Origin: an uncultured Bacteroidia bacterium
GTDB lineage: Bacteria; Bacteroidota; Bacteroidia; Bacteroidales; UBA932
NCBI GenBank assembly: GCA_902772985.1
Contig: CACYCP010000022.1
Span: forward strand, 1-45,276
DNA length: 45,276 nucleotides
Direction: 5' to 3'
Shown: positions 1-8,695 of the stretch, piece by piece
Layout: every line of letters begins with the position of its first letter
Position numbering within the stretch: the first letter of the stretch is position 1
Program-made: the position numbers and the translations under genes
Notes under the pieces: model-generated
The model's database searches: none
Told to the model about the DNA's origin: nothing
Seen by the model: the letters and a program-made list of their open reading frames with translations, nothing else

Positions 1-335
1 ATGGCGGTGCCGGTGTCCTGGCAGAAGGGAAGCACGCCCTTGACGGAGGTCTCGGCGTTACGGAGGAACTGCAGGGCAACATACTTGTCGTTGTCAGAGG
101 CCTCAGGGTCACTGAGAATCTGTGCCACCTGCAGGTTGTGGGCGCGACGCAACATAAACTGGCAGTCGTGGAAAGACTGCTGAGCCACCAGCGTAAGGGC
201 TTCGGGGCTCAGCTTCAGCATTTTGTGGCCTTCGAACTCGCCCTCCGAGACCAACTTCTCAGAACCGGGAATCTTGTAATATTCAGTGGTGTCCTTGCCC
301 AACTGAAACATGGGTGCATATTTGAATTCTGCCAT
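1..335 (-). CDS. fumA: Class I fumarate hydratase, N-terminal part (runs off the window)
   Basis: The ATG is at 335 on the minus strand and the frame stays open to base 1, giving about 111 N-terminal residues; the rest lies outside the window. The translation fits oxygen-sensitive, iron-sulfur class I fumarases, with the stretch [13 protein letters not shown] followed by [12 protein letters not shown]. In this family the Cys of that last motif is a ligand of the 4Fe-4S cluster. The enzyme interconverts fumarate and malate in the cytoplasm. The dcuB-aspA operon 2 kb away also handles fumarate, so both may serve the anaerobic C4-dicarboxylate branch, although they are separate transcripts. A good promoter lies just upstream. 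Class I fumarases cannot be told apart as fumA or fumB from this fragment. Confidence 0.9.
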   Translation of the reverse strand, partial: MAEFKYAPMFQLGKDTTEYYKIPGSEKLVSEGEFEGHKMLKLSPEALTLVAQQSFHDCQFMLRRAHNLQVAQILSDPEASDNDKYVALQFLRNAETSVKGVLPFCQDTGTA

Positions 336-364
336 TATTGTGACTGTTATTGTTTCAATTCCTA

Positions 365-396
365 CAAAGTTAACCAATCCCTCCGACCTCTGCAAA
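365..396 (-). promoter_or_regulatory. Promoter for the fumarase gene
   Basis: On the minus strand there is TTTG (393-396), a 20-base spacer and TAACTTTG (365-372). This matches the Bacteroidetes primary-sigma pattern TTTG-N19/21-TAnnTTTG, about 30 bases before the fumarase ATG. Confidence 0.65.
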
Positions 397-486
397 TCTT
401 TTGTCTGCTTTTGGCCGGCATGTGTCCGGACAGAGCCTGTCGCCACTTGATTCTGCAAAAAATTATGAAAATTTTAGTACTTTGTA

Positions 487-518
487 TTGCATAGTATTAA
501 AAATTATTCATATCTTTG
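487..518 (+). promoter_or_regulatory. Promoter for the PspC-PadR-PspC operon
   Basis: TTG at 487-489, 21 bases, then TATCTTTG at 511-518. This fits the Bacteroidetes -33/-7 pattern and lies about 45 bases before the chosen start of the first PspC gene. It is divergent from the fumarase promoter. Confidence 0.6.
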
Positions 519-563
519 CAGCGACAAATATTTTTAAAACCCAAAAATACCAAAATAAAAAGT

Positions 564-1142
564 ATGAAAAAAGTAGTTAACATTTCACTCGCAGGCCGTA
601 GCTACACCTTGGAAGAGGATGCCTACAGCCGCCTTTCCCTGTACCTGGAGAACTTCCGGCGCCGCCTGAGCGTGCCGGAATTCCAGACAAAAGAAATAAT
701 GGACGAAATAGAAGCCCGTATCGCCGAACTATTCTCGGCCCAGGTCGGGGACTCCGCCAGGGTGGTCAGCCTTGCCATAGTAGAGAATGTGGCTGCCGAA
801 CTGGGAATGCCGGACGGCTCGCCGGAGGCAGGGGAGAGCGCGGGTGCATCGGCCCAAAACTCATCTTCCACCGCTTCGCGCAAATTGTACCGCGATATGG
901 ACAATAAGTCCATCGCCGGCGTGTGTGCGGGTCTTGCCCTTTATCTGGGCATCGACATCACGCTTGTCCGTGTGGTAATGATTCTTGCACTGGTCCTTGG
1001 AAGCGCCGGTTTCTGGATTTACCTCATCCTCTGGCTGGTCGTGCCCAAGGCCGATACTCCTTCGAAAAAATGTGAAATGCACGGAATTCCGGCAACAGCA
1101 GAAAACATGTCCCGCTTCGCCAGGGGAAAATACAACAGGTAG
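564..1142 (+). CDS. PspC-domain membrane protein (short)
   Basis: A protein of 192 residues. I chose the ATG at 564 because the similarity to the second PspC protein (1475) begins there; the longer frame from 516 adds residues upstream that overlap the promoter. Residues 1-90 are a charged N-terminal domain shared with the second PspC protein, with the motif EIEARIAELFS. Around residues 112-170 there is a PspC domain (KLYRDMDNKSIAGVCAGLALYLGI) followed by one strong hydrophobic segment ending in ILWLVVPK. PspC proteins sit in the inner membrane and are linked to envelope-stress responses; what this version senses is unknown. It is followed 3 bases later by a PadR regulator. Confidence 0.85.
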   Translation: MKKVVNISLAGRSYTLEEDAYSRLSLYLENFRRRLSVPEFQTKEIMDEIEARIAELFSAQVGDSARVVSLAIVENVAAELGMPDGSPEAGESAGASAQNSSSTASRKLYRDMDNKSIAGVCAGLALYLGIDITLVRVVMILALVLGSAGFWIYLILWLVVPKADTPSKKCEMHGIPATAENMSRFARGKYNR

Positions 1143-1145
1143 AAT

Positions 1146-1478
1146 ATGGAAAACGCAAATGAAAATGTCCGTTCCCAAATGAGGAAAGGCGTGCTGGAAT
1201 ACTGCATACTCTGTATTCTGAGCAATAAGGAGGCATACGCTTCCAACATACTTGAAGAACTGAAAGGGGCCAATATGCTGGTGGTGGAGGGAACCCTTTA
1301 TCCCCTTCTTATCCGCCAGAAAAACCAGGGCCTGCTGTCGTACCGCTGGGAAGAATCCCCGCAGGGGCCTCCCCGTAAATACTATATGATTACCGACAAG
1401 GGACGTTCCCAGCTTGCCGAAATGGACGCCGCATGGGAAGAAATGGTTCAAAGCATTCAAACACTCAAGAAAGCATGA
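1146..1478 (+). CDS. PadR-family transcriptional regulator
   Basis: A protein of 110 residues, the normal size for short PadR-family winged-helix repressors. The N-terminal half carries the typical PadR fold, with RKGVLEYCILCILSNKEAYA and later a recognition region with VVEGTLYPLLIRQKNQGLLSYRWEES. The C-terminal helix (YYMITDKGRSQLAEMDAAWEEM) should form the dimer. It starts 3 bases after the first PspC gene, and its stop overlaps the start of the second PspC gene (ATGA at 1475-1478), so the three are probably co-transcribed and translationally coupled. In Bacteroidetes PadR genes often sit beside PspC genes and probably control them. Self-regulation of this operon is inferred, not shown. Confidence 0.92.
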   Translation: MENANENVRSQMRKGVLEYCILCILSNKEAYASNILEELKGANMLVVEGTLYPLLIRQKNQGLLSYRWEESPQGPPRKYYMITDKGRSQLAEMDAAWEEMVQSIQTLKKA

Positions 1479-2500
1479 AAGAAGTAGAACAATTCAGTAT
1501 CGGCGGATATGTTTTCGCTCTTGAAAAAGATGCAGTCGGCCAACTGTCAAGCTATATCACCGAACTTGAAACTCATTACCTGCCTCAGGAAGGTGGCAAA
1601 GAAATACTGGAAGGCATAGAGGAACGCATAGCCGAACTCCTTTCCGACAAAGTATCCGCCGGCGGAGTCGTCACCCTCTCCAACGTGCAAGGCATAATAG
1701 ACATTATTGGCCGCCCCGAAACCATAGAGGCCGATAATCCCCAGGCCGAAGCCCCATCCGGAAAGGGAGTGAAGAAGCTTTTCCGGGATATCGAAAACAA
1801 GCGTCTGGGCGGTGTGTGCAGCGGTTTTGCCGCATATTTCGGAGTTGATGTCACAGTTATCCGCATTGTCGTTACGGTCATTGCTGCCGCAGTCTTTTTC
1901 GGAGGCATATCCTCCGGCGCTTGGAGTTTCACTATTCCCTTCGTCTATTGCATCCTGTGGATAGCTATGCCCCCCGCCCGTACGGTGCAGGACCGCTGGG
2001 CCATGAGAGGGGACAACGGCTCCCTGGACGATATCCGCCGCAATGTGCGCAGCGGTATTCAGGAAATGGGAGAAACGGCCAGGGAAGTGGGCCGGGGGGA
2101 CTTTTTTCGCAATTTCGGCCGGGCCTTCCTGGTGTTTGTAGGCCTTATTCTGCTCCTTGTCGGAACCTCGGGCCTGGCATCGGCAGCGGTACTTTCCCTG
2201 AAGGGTGACGTACTCTTCGGGACCAATATGAACGCGGTACTCCAGGAACTTTACGACAACGTTCCCTGGGCCTACGACTTCATTTCCACGCCCTGGCTTG
2301 TGGCCCTGCTGGCCCTTGCCATCCTCCTACCCTTCGTGGGTATGCTGTACGGCGGCATCCAGCTCCTTTTCGGCTTCAAGAATCCTTCATGGCGGCCCGG
2401 CCTGCTCATTTTCATGATCTGGCTCATCATCATGGTTGTCCTTATGGTCATCTTTTTCGCCGGAGCGCTTTCTCAAGGCTACTACTGCGACTGGTGGTGA
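1475..2500 (+). CDS. PspC-domain membrane protein (long)
   Basis: A protein of 341 residues. The ATG at 1475 overlaps the TGA of padR; an upstream frame start at 1433 would lie wholly inside padR. The N-terminal 85 residues resemble those of the first PspC protein (GGKEILEGIEERIAELLSD). A PspC domain follows (KKLFRDIENKRLGGVCSGFAAYFGV) with its membrane segment, which ends in ILWIAMPPA. The C-terminal half adds a basic linker and about three more hydrophobic segments (near residues 212-240, 270-300 and 315-335). It lies in the inner membrane. The gene ends 7 bases before the convergent aspA stop, so the two transcripts must terminate into each other. Confidence 0.85.
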   Translation: MKEVEQFSIGGYVFALEKDAVGQLSSYITELETHYLPQEGGKEILEGIEERIAELLSDKVSAGGVVTLSNVQGIIDIIGRPETIEADNPQAEAPSGKGVKKLFRDIENKRLGGVCSGFAAYFGVDVTVIRIVVTVIAAAVFFGGISSGAWSFTIPFVYCILWIAMPPARTVQDRWAMRGDNGSLDDIRRNVRSGIQEMGETAREVGRGDFFRNFGRAFLVFVGLILLLVGTSGLASAAVLSLKGDVLFGTNMNAVLQELYDNVPWAYDFISTPWLVALLALAILLPFVGMLYGGIQLLFGFKNPSWRPGLLIFMIWLIIMVVLMVIFFAGALSQGYYCDWW

Positions 2501-2507
2501 AAGCCGC

Positions 2508-3923
2508 TTATTTAAGCAGTTCGTGTGAGGCAGTCATTGCCTTGGGATCCAGGGCCTCATCCAGTTTTTCCTTGGTCATGAGGCCATACTCCAGCACCAG
2601 GTCATAGACGCTGCGTCCACTGGCAAGGGCCTCCTTGGCAACCTTGGTCGAAGCCTTGTAGCCGATGTAAGGATTCAGGGCCGTGACTATGCCGATTGAA
2701 TTGCGCACCATCTCGTAGCAATGCTCGGCGTTGACGGTGATACCGTCGATGCACAGGGTGCGCAGGGTGTTCATGGCGTTGATGAGCCAGGTCTGGCTTT
2801 CCAGGATGCACTGGGCAATGACGGGCTCCATCACATTCAGCTGGAGTTGGCCGGCCTCGGCGGCGAAGGTGACGGCAGTGTCGTTGCCGATAACCTTGAA
2901 ACACACCTGGTTGGTGACTTCAGGGATGACGGGGTTCACCTTGCCGGGCATGATGGAGGAACCGGGAGCCATGGCAGGGAGGTTAATCTCGTGCAGACCG
3001 CAGCGGGGACCGGAAGCCATAAGGCGAAGGTCGTTACATGTCTTGGAGAGCTTGACAGCCAGGCGTTTAAGGGCGGCGGAATAACTCACGTATGCGCCGG
3101 TGTCGGGCGTGGCCTCAACCAGGTCGGGAGCCTTCTCGAAACTGTCGCCGGTGAATTCGCTCATCTTCCGGGTGCAAAGCTCGGCAAAGCCGGGGACAGC
3201 GTTCAGGCCGGTGCCGATGGCTGTGCCGCCCATGTTGATTTCCTTTAGCAGGACAACGCTGCGCTCCAGGTTGGCCAGTTCCTCTTCCAGGTTATTGGCA
3301 AAGGCATTGAATTCCTGGCCCGAAGTCATTGGAACGGCATCCTGGAGCTGTGTGCGGCCCATTTTGATGATGTCCTTGAACTCCACCGCCTTGGCGCGGA
3401 AAGAGGCGATAAGATCCGTGAGGGCTTTCTCCAAATGCCGATTCATACGCACAAAGGTATAGCGGAAGGCTGTTGGATAGGCATCGTTGGTGCTCTGGGC
3501 GCAGTTCACGTGGTCGTTGGGCGAGCAGTACTGGTATTCGCCTTTCTTGTGGCCCATGAGTTCCAGGGCGCGGTTTGCGATGACTTCGTTGGCATTCATG
3601 TTTACCGAAGTGCCTGCGCCGCCCTGCATCATGTCCACAGGGAACTGGTCGTGGAATTTTCCGGACACGATTTCCTTGCAGGCCGCTACGATGGCGTCAC
3701 CGATGGTCTTGTCAAGCACACCCAGTTCGGCGTTTGCGGCGGCGGCAGCCATTTTCACATACGCAATAGCCACAATGTACTCCGGGTAGTCGTTCATGTG
3801 AGTGGTGGAAATCTTGTAATTGTTGATGGCCCGCTGCGTCTGTACGCCGTAGTAGGCATCGGCAGGAACTTGAAGTTCGCCGATAAGGTCACTTTCGACC
3901 CTGAATTTGCATTCGTTGGACAT
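2508..3923 (-). CDS. aspA: Aspartate ammonia-lyase
   Basis: A full-length protein of 471 residues in the fumarase/aspartase superfamily. It catalyses reversible deamination of L-aspartate to fumarate and ammonia in the cytoplasm. The superfamily signature GSSIMPGKVNP is present, and aspartase-like stretches are seen along the length: VPADAYYGVQTQRAI near the N terminus, DQFPVDMMQGGAGTSVNMN, QSTNDAYPTAFR and KMGRTQLQDAVPMTSGQEF. These favour aspartase over class II fumarase. It starts 3 bases after the stop of the upstream Dcu transporter gene, so the two form one operon. The pair would import aspartate, convert it to fumarate for anaerobic respiration, and exchange it for succinate. Confidence 0.93.
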   Translation of the reverse strand: MSNECKFRVESDLIGELQVPADAYYGVQTQRAINNYKISTTHMNDYPEYIVAIAYVKMAAAAANAELGVLDKTIGDAIVAACKEIVSGKFHDQFPVDMMQGGAGTSVNMNANEVIANRALELMGHKKGEYQYCSPNDHVNCAQSTNDAYPTAFRYTFVRMNRHLEKALTDLIASFRAKAVEFKDIIKMGRTQLQDAVPMTSGQEFNAFANNLEEELANLERSVVLLKEINMGGTAIGTGLNAVPGFAELCTRKMSEFTGDSFEKAPDLVEATPDTGAYVSYSAALKRLAVKLSKTCNDLRLMASGPRCGLHEINLPAMAPGSSIMPGKVNPVIPEVTNQVCFKVIGNDTAVTFAAEAGQLQLNVMEPVIAQCILESQTWLINAMNTLRTLCIDGITVNAEHCYEMVRNSIGIVTALNPYIGYKASTKVAKEALASGRSVYDLVLEYGLMTKEKLDEALDPKAMTASHELLK

Positions 3924-3926
3924 ATT

Positions 3927-5267
3927 TTATAATAATTTGATTATCAGCAACCCAAGACCTATCGAGACTATGGTGGTAATGAATCCCGACAGTTGGAAGG
4001 AATGGTCTAAAACATATTTGCCGATGCGGGTCGTGCCTGTGCGGTCAAAGCCGATGGCGGCAACCTCGGTGGGGTAGTTCGGAAGGAAGAAATAGCCGTT
4101 CACGGCAGGGAAGAGGGCCAGCATCACCAGCGGCGGAATACCCATCGCCAGCCCCACCGGATAAAGGGTCTTGACCGTAGCTGCCTGCGAGAACAGCATT
4201 ATGCTCATAATGAAGAGCGGAATGGCGAACAGTACGGGATAGGTGGCAAAAAAGTTCCCCACGCCTCCCAGAATGGCTTCCTTGTTCCCTTCGAAGAAAG
4301 TGCTGCCCATCCAGGCCACGCCGAAAATGGCCACCATCGCCACCATCCCGGCCTTGAAAATATTGCCTTCGACGGCTTTTTTGACATCGGCCTTGCCCAC
4401 GATGAGTATGAGCGCAGCGACGGACATCATTACCATCTCGATGGTGGAATTCATGCTGAGCCTGATGCCGTTGAACGATGGACGAAAGGAGGGAAAACTG
4501 CCGAAAACGACCACCAGCAGCACTCCAAGCAGGAATACCAGTACGGACCATTTGGCTCTGGGATTAATGTCCATTTCCGTTTCGCTTTCCACCTCGTCCT
4601 CTTTCAGGAGACCTTCACGCAGCCTCCGCTGATACTCCGGATCCTCTTCCATGGGTTTTCCAACATGGTTTTGAACCAGGGACGCGACAAAGATTGCAAC
4701 CAGGGAAGAGGGAATGGAAACAAGCAGAATCTCCTTCATTCCTATTCCGTCGGCGCCCAGAAGGCTATTTGACAAAATGGCAGCAGTGGCTGCCGATACC
4801 GGGGAGCCGGTGATTCCAAGTGAAGCCGATATGGTGGCAACGCTCAAAGGCCTTTCCGGACGGATTTTCGCCTTCCGGGCAATCTCGGAAATGATGGGAA
4901 GGAGGGCGTAACTTGTGTGTGCCGTTCCCGCCATTATGCAGAAAAGCCAGGTTACCAGCGGGCCGTAGAAAGTAATATGATCGGGATGTTTCCTAAGGAA
5001 ACGGGCCGCCAGATTCACCATATATTCCAGTCCTCCAGCAGCTTGCAGGGCCGACGATGCCGTTATCACTGCTACGATAATGAGCATTACATCGTAGGGA
5101 ATGCTGCCGGGCTCCAGACCGAAAACGAAGACCAGGATGAACACCCCTATCATACCATACATACCCAGGCCTATCGAGCCCACCTTGGCGCCAATGAAAA
5201 TTAGCGCAAGGACAACTGCCAGCTGCAAGAACAAAAGTACAGAAGACATATTCAGAGTTATTGGCAT
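3927..5267 (-). CDS. dcuB: Anaerobic C4-dicarboxylate transporter, Dcu family
   Basis: A protein of 446 residues with about ten or more hydrophobic segments, the size expected for DcuA/DcuB carriers. Family-like stretches include FGLEPGSIPYDVMLIIVAVITA, AGTAHTSYALLPIISEIA and GSPVSAATAAILS. These inner-membrane carriers exchange fumarate, aspartate or malate for succinate. It is the first gene of an operon with aspA, which fits aspartate uptake coupled to succinate export. DcuA and DcuB cannot be told apart from sequence alone, so the symbol is provisional. The ATG at 5267 gives a short lead; an internal ATG six codons later is also possible. Confidence 0.88.
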   Translation of the reverse strand: MPITLNMSSVLLFLQLAVVLALIFIGAKVGSIGLGMYGMIGVFILVFVFGLEPGSIPYDVMLIIVAVITASSALQAAGGLEYMVNLAARFLRKHPDHITFYGPLVTWLFCIMAGTAHTSYALLPIISEIARKAKIRPERPLSVATISASLGITGSPVSAATAAILSNSLLGADGIGMKEILLVSIPSSLVAIFVASLVQNHVGKPMEEDPEYQRRLREGLLKEDEVESETEMDINPRAKWSVLVFLLGVLLVVVFGSFPSFRPSFNGIRLSMNSTIEMVMMSVAALILIVGKADVKKAVEGNIFKAGMVAMVAIFGVAWMGSTFFEGNKEAILGGVGNFFATYPVLFAIPLFIMSIMLFSQAATVKTLYPVGLAMGIPPLVMLALFPAVNGYFFLPNYPTEVAAIGFDRTGTTRIGKYVLDHSFQLSGFITTIVSIGLGLLIIKLL

Positions 5268-5338
5268 ACAAATATGGCTAAATACTTTGACATATCCAAT
5301 TTAAACTTTGGCAGGTATTTTGTTGCAAATCTTCAGAT

Positions 5339-5698
5339 ATGGAGAACAAAAATTTTACACCGGAAGAACTCCCCAAGTACCGGGAGCATTATTCGGAACG
5401 TGCATTTACCGAAAAGCTCAAGAATTTCGCCACCAAGGCGGGATCCAAGGTGGTTTATTTCGCCCTGCTGCTTTACTATACTTTGTCGGACCCTAAGACG
5501 CCGAAGCGCTACAGGGCCGTGATAATCGGGGCTTTGGGTTATTTCATCCTGCCGGTGGATTTGCTGCCGGATTTCATTCCATTCACCGGCATGGCCGATG
5601 ACTGGGCCGCCCTTATAGCCGCTGTCACCTATGTGACATCGGCCATAACCCCGGATATTAGGCTTAAGGCTCAGGCCCGTCTGGAAGAGATTTTTTAG
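5339..5698 (+). CDS. YkvA-like DUF1232 membrane protein
   Basis: A protein of 119 residues. The middle carries the DUF1232/YkvA signature: a hydrophobic segment with ALLLYYTLSDPKTPKRYRAVI, then ALGYFILPVDLLPDFIPFTGMADD. The acidic and Pro-rich DLxPDFIPxxGxxDD stretch is the family hallmark. The function of the family is not known; members are small predicted membrane proteins. The last 35 bases overlap the 3' end of the convergent symporter gene. It starts 71 bases from the divergent dcuB gene. Confidence 0.85.
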   Translation: MENKNFTPEELPKYREHYSERAFTEKLKNFATKAGSKVVYFALLLYYTLSDPKTPKRYRAVIIGALGYFILPVDLLPDFIPFTGMADDWAALIAAVTYVTSAITPDIRLKAQARLEEIF

Positions 5699-7055
5699 AT
5701 TCGTAGTCTTTGAGCGCCTTGATGGCCTTAGGGCACAGGATAAGGATTGAGATTATGGTGAACCAGGCCATCAGTCCTACGCCTATGTCGCCAAGCTGCC
5801 ACACAAGGTCCGCCTCTTTAACAGAGCCGAAAACTACCGCCACAAACATCACGGCCTGCAAGGTGTGGATGGCCCATTTTTCGGTCTTTGCCCTGCGTCC
5901 GCCGAATAGGTAAAGGATACTTGTTTCAGCATAAAAATAATACGCCAGAAGGGTGGTAAATACAAAGAACACCATGGCGATGGAAACGAACTCGCTGCCA
6001 AAGCCGGCGAAGACCGTATCTATGGCGCTCTGGGTGTATCCGGCGTAGTTGTTGCCCAGCTCCGGGGCGTTTTGAACCAGCATCCCGCCGGAAGAATCCA
6101 ATATATTGTAAGTGCCGGAAGTCAGAATCATCAAAGCCGTGGCGGTGCACACCAGCAGCGTATCTACATACACCGAAAAGGCCTGGGCCAGGCCCTGCTG
6201 GGCGGGATGGGGGACATCGGCCGCTGCCGATACAATGGCGCCCGTACCCTGTCCGGCTTCGTTGGAGAAGATGCCGCGTTTGACGCCCATGGCTATGGTG
6301 CTGCCCAAGATTCCGCCGCACACGGGATTGATTCCGAAGGCGCTTTTCACGATGGACTCCAGCACCGCCGGCACATCGTGGATATGGAAGCATACCACCA
6401 CTATGGACATAAGGATATAACCCAGGGCCATAAACGGAGTGATGATGGCGGCCACCTTTGCTATTCGTTTAACCCCGCCTACCACAACGATACCCAGTAT
6501 CGAGGCCAGTACAATGCCACTGACAAGTGGGGAAACCGGGAAGGAGTTTTTAACTGCCATGGAAAGACCGTTGGCCTGCACGGTGGTAAGGAATACGCCG
6601 CAGCTTAATACAGTGATAATTGCGAAGGTTATTCCCAGAGCCCTTTTTCCAAGGCCCTTTTCAATGAAACTGAAGGGGCCTCCGCGATAGCCGGATTCGT
6701 GGGAGAAGCGGAATATCTGGGCCAGGGTGGATTCCACGAATGCGGTCGATGCCCCAAGGAAGGCCACAATCCACATCCAAAACACTGCTCCAGGGCCGCC
6801 AAAAGCTATGGCGGTGGCTACACCCACGATATTGCCTGTTCCCACCCTGCCGGACAAAGCTATGCAGAAAGCCTCGAACGATGAAATTCCATCCTTGCCG
6901 TTCTGCTTGCCGAAAAGGGAACGCAGCATCAGACGGAACCGGCGCACCTGCACCAAGCGCGTCCTAATGGAAAAATACAACCCGGCTCCCAGCAGGATAA
7001 CCACAAGTGCCGGATTCCATACAATCTTATTTAATTCCGATACCCAATTCTCCAT
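5664..7055 (-). CDS. Sodium:alanine/glycine symporter (AGCS family)
   Basis: A protein of 463 residues, close to the usual 450-480 of the AGCS family, with about 11 hydrophobic segments. Family-typical motifs are visible: GRVGTGNIVGVATAIAFGGP near residues 70-90, GAVFWMWIVAFLGASTAFVES, and SNEAGQGTGAIVSAAA near the centre. These carriers import alanine or glycine with sodium across the inner membrane. It is monocistronic as far as the window shows, with a strong -7 box 20 bases before the start. Its 3' end overlaps the 3' end of the DUF1232 gene by 35 bases. The exact substrate cannot be read from sequence. Confidence 0.9.
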   Translation of the reverse strand: MENWVSELNKIVWNPALVVILLGAGLYFSIRTRLVQVRRFRLMLRSLFGKQNGKDGISSFEAFCIALSGRVGTGNIVGVATAIAFGGPGAVFWMWIVAFLGASTAFVESTLAQIFRFSHESGYRGGPFSFIEKGLGKRALGITFAIITVLSCGVFLTTVQANGLSMAVKNSFPVSPLVSGIVLASILGIVVVGGVKRIAKVAAIITPFMALGYILMSIVVVCFHIHDVPAVLESIVKSAFGINPVCGGILGSTIAMGVKRGIFSNEAGQGTGAIVSAAADVPHPAQQGLAQAFSVYVDTLLVCTATALMILTSGTYNILDSSGGMLVQNAPELGNNYAGYTQSAIDTVFAGFGSEFVSIAMVFFVFTTLLAYYFYAETSILYLFGGRRAKTEKWAIHTLQAVMFVAVVFGSVKEADLVWQLGDIGVGLMAWFTIISILILCPKAIKALKDYESKKSLPDGPEP

Positions 7056-7074
7056 CCCGAAATAATCTTCTTTT

Positions 7075-7082
7075 CAAATATA
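7075..7082 (-). promoter_or_regulatory. Probable -7 box for the AGCS symporter gene
   Basis: TATATTTG on the minus strand, 20 bases before the ATG. It matches the Bacteroidetes -7 box; I see no clear TTTG at the expected -33 position. Confidence 0.4.
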
Positions 7083-7241
7083 AGACTTTTTTGTGGCATT
7101 TCCACTGTATGTCATTGAATTAATTCCGAATTTATATCGAATTCTTGAGGAGGACCTTGAAGCTAAATATCTGTTTGGTTTGCAGATGTGTGGAAGAATG
7201 ATTAAGTTTGTTCAGATAAACCGATTATACTGAAGCTTCAT

Positions 7242-8546
7242 ATGAAAACAATGATTCTTTCCACCGTCCTGCTGCTTTCGACCGTGATGCTGACTCACGC
7301 CCAGAGTGGTACCTGGTCGGGGAAACTGGATGTCCAAGGCTCAAAAATGTCCATCGTTTTCCATCTCGATGAGGATGCGCCTACGATGGATTCGCCGGAT
7401 CAGGGAGCCAAGGGTATTCCCATCCAAATCACAAGAGGTGAGTTCGGAAATATCACCATCAAGATTCCTTCCATCGGCGCTTTGTATGAAGGACAATGGA
7501 TGGGTAAGCAAATTATGGGATCGTTCAAACAATGGGGCGCATCTCTGCCACTGACACTTACTCCGGGAGCGGAAAAACTGAATCGGCCGCAAACGCCGGT
7601 ACCCCCCCTCCCGTATTCCACGGAGGAGGTTTCTTTTGTCAATGGCGATGCTGTGCTGAGAGGGACGTTGGTACTGCCGGAAGGATGCACCCGCAAGACT
7701 CCGGTCCTTATCATGGTCACTGGCAGCGGCTTCCAGAACAGGGATGAGGAAATATTTGAGCATAAGCCCTTTGCGGTGATTGCCGATGCCCTGGCCCGCG
7801 CCGGGATTGCGACACTGCGCTATGATGACCGAGGCTTTGGCGAGTCCACAGGAGACGTCATCAGTTGTACCACAGAAGATCTGAAAAACGACGCCCTTGC
7901 CGGAATCGGCTTGCTTCGGGAGCGCTTTGACAAGGTGGGCGTCATCGGCCATAGCGAAGGGGGCACTATCGCGCTGATGCTGGCCGCAGAGCAAAAGGCC
8001 GATTTCGTCGTTTCCCTCGCCGGCATGGTCGTTTCAGGAAGGGAAACCCTGTTGTGGCAGAACCGCATTGCGCTGACTGAAGCTGGTTTTCCTACAAATA
8101 CAATTGATCTTTACTGTAAGGCGCTTGATGAGGTATTTGATGCCTGCATAGGCGGGACACCGATGCCATCGGCCACAAAATATGACCTCCCGGCCGCATT
8201 GGCACAGAATCTTGCAGCCGTCATGATGCAACTCCAGACAGCTTATCTGAAATATTTCGTTGCGTTGGATGTGCGCCCGTCGCTGGCCAGCATTACCTGT
8301 CCTGTACTGGCCTTGAACGGGACCAGGGATATGCAGGTGGAGCCCGTGAGCAATCTGAGTGCGCTGCGCAGCGGCTTACCTACTCACCCGTCCATTAAGA
8401 TAGAAAGCGTGGAAGGAGTGAATCACCTGTTCCAGCACTGTCAGACAGGAACGACCGATGAATATCGGGACATTGAAGAAACCTTTGCTCCCGAGGTGCT
8501 TGAGAAATTGGTTGAGTGGTTACCCAATCTTGATTCAATCCGCTGA
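7242..8546 (+). CDS. Secreted alpha/beta hydrolase (serine esterase-like)
   Basis: A protein of 434 residues. The first 20 residues form a signal peptide (MKTMILSTVLLLSTVMLTHA), so it is exported, probably to the periplasm. Residues 21-110 form an N-terminal beta-rich domain often seen before such hydrolases in Bacteroidetes. The catalytic domain follows: VTGSGFQNRDEE (oxyanion region), RYDDRGFGES and the nucleophile elbow GHSEGG with Ser238. A candidate acid lies in LNGTRDMQVEP and the His in VNHLFQH near the C terminus. The triad looks complete, so it should be an active esterase or peptidase-like hydrolase; the substrate is unknown. A GC-rich hairpin follows the stop codon. Confidence 0.88.
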   Translation: MKTMILSTVLLLSTVMLTHAQSGTWSGKLDVQGSKMSIVFHLDEDAPTMDSPDQGAKGIPIQITRGEFGNITIKIPSIGALYEGQWMGKQIMGSFKQWGASLPLTLTPGAEKLNRPQTPVPPLPYSTEEVSFVNGDAVLRGTLVLPEGCTRKTPVLIMVTGSGFQNRDEEIFEHKPFAVIADALARAGIATLRYDDRGFGESTGDVISCTTEDLKNDALAGIGLLRERFDKVGVIGHSEGGTIALMLAAEQKADFVVSLAGMVVSGRETLLWQNRIALTEAGFPTNTIDLYCKALDEVFDACIGGTPMPSATKYDLPAALAQNLAAVMMQLQTAYLKYFVALDVRPSLASITCPVLALNGTRDMQVEPVSNLSALRSGLPTHPSIKIESVEGVNHLFQHCQTGTTDEYRDIEETFAPEVLEKLVEWLPNLDSIR

Positions 8547-8593
8547 TAATCAACAAGCTAATTGCACAGAGTCCTTTCACCCAAGCACACGAA

Positions 8594-8617
8594 GAGCCGG
8601 CCTTTTCGGGCCGGCTC
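8594..8617 (+). terminator. GC-rich hairpin after the hydrolase gene
   Basis: GAGCCGGCC, a 6-base loop and GGCCGGCTC form a perfect 9-base stem 47 bases after the hydrolase stop. No T run follows, so it may be a terminator for either convergent gene or simply an mRNA-stabilising hairpin. Confidence 0.45.
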
Positions 8618-8661
8618 GCGTGCGGGCAATGGGACGATTATCGAACCATTTTTGAGGACTT

Positions 8662-8695
8662 AGATATTATGTATATGTTTGGTATACAGATATCT
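8662..8695. repeat. AT-rich inverted repeat at the 3' end of the Fic gene
   Basis: AGATAT..TGTATA and TATACA.ATATCT form an imperfect stem around the loop TGTTTGG. It touches the Fic stop codon, so it could act as a weak bidirectional transcription end between the convergent hydrolase and Fic genes. Confidence 0.35.

Noticed and set aside
861..1460. 199-codon minus-strand frame opposite the PspC and PadR genes
   Set aside because: Antisense shadow of two well-supported genes.
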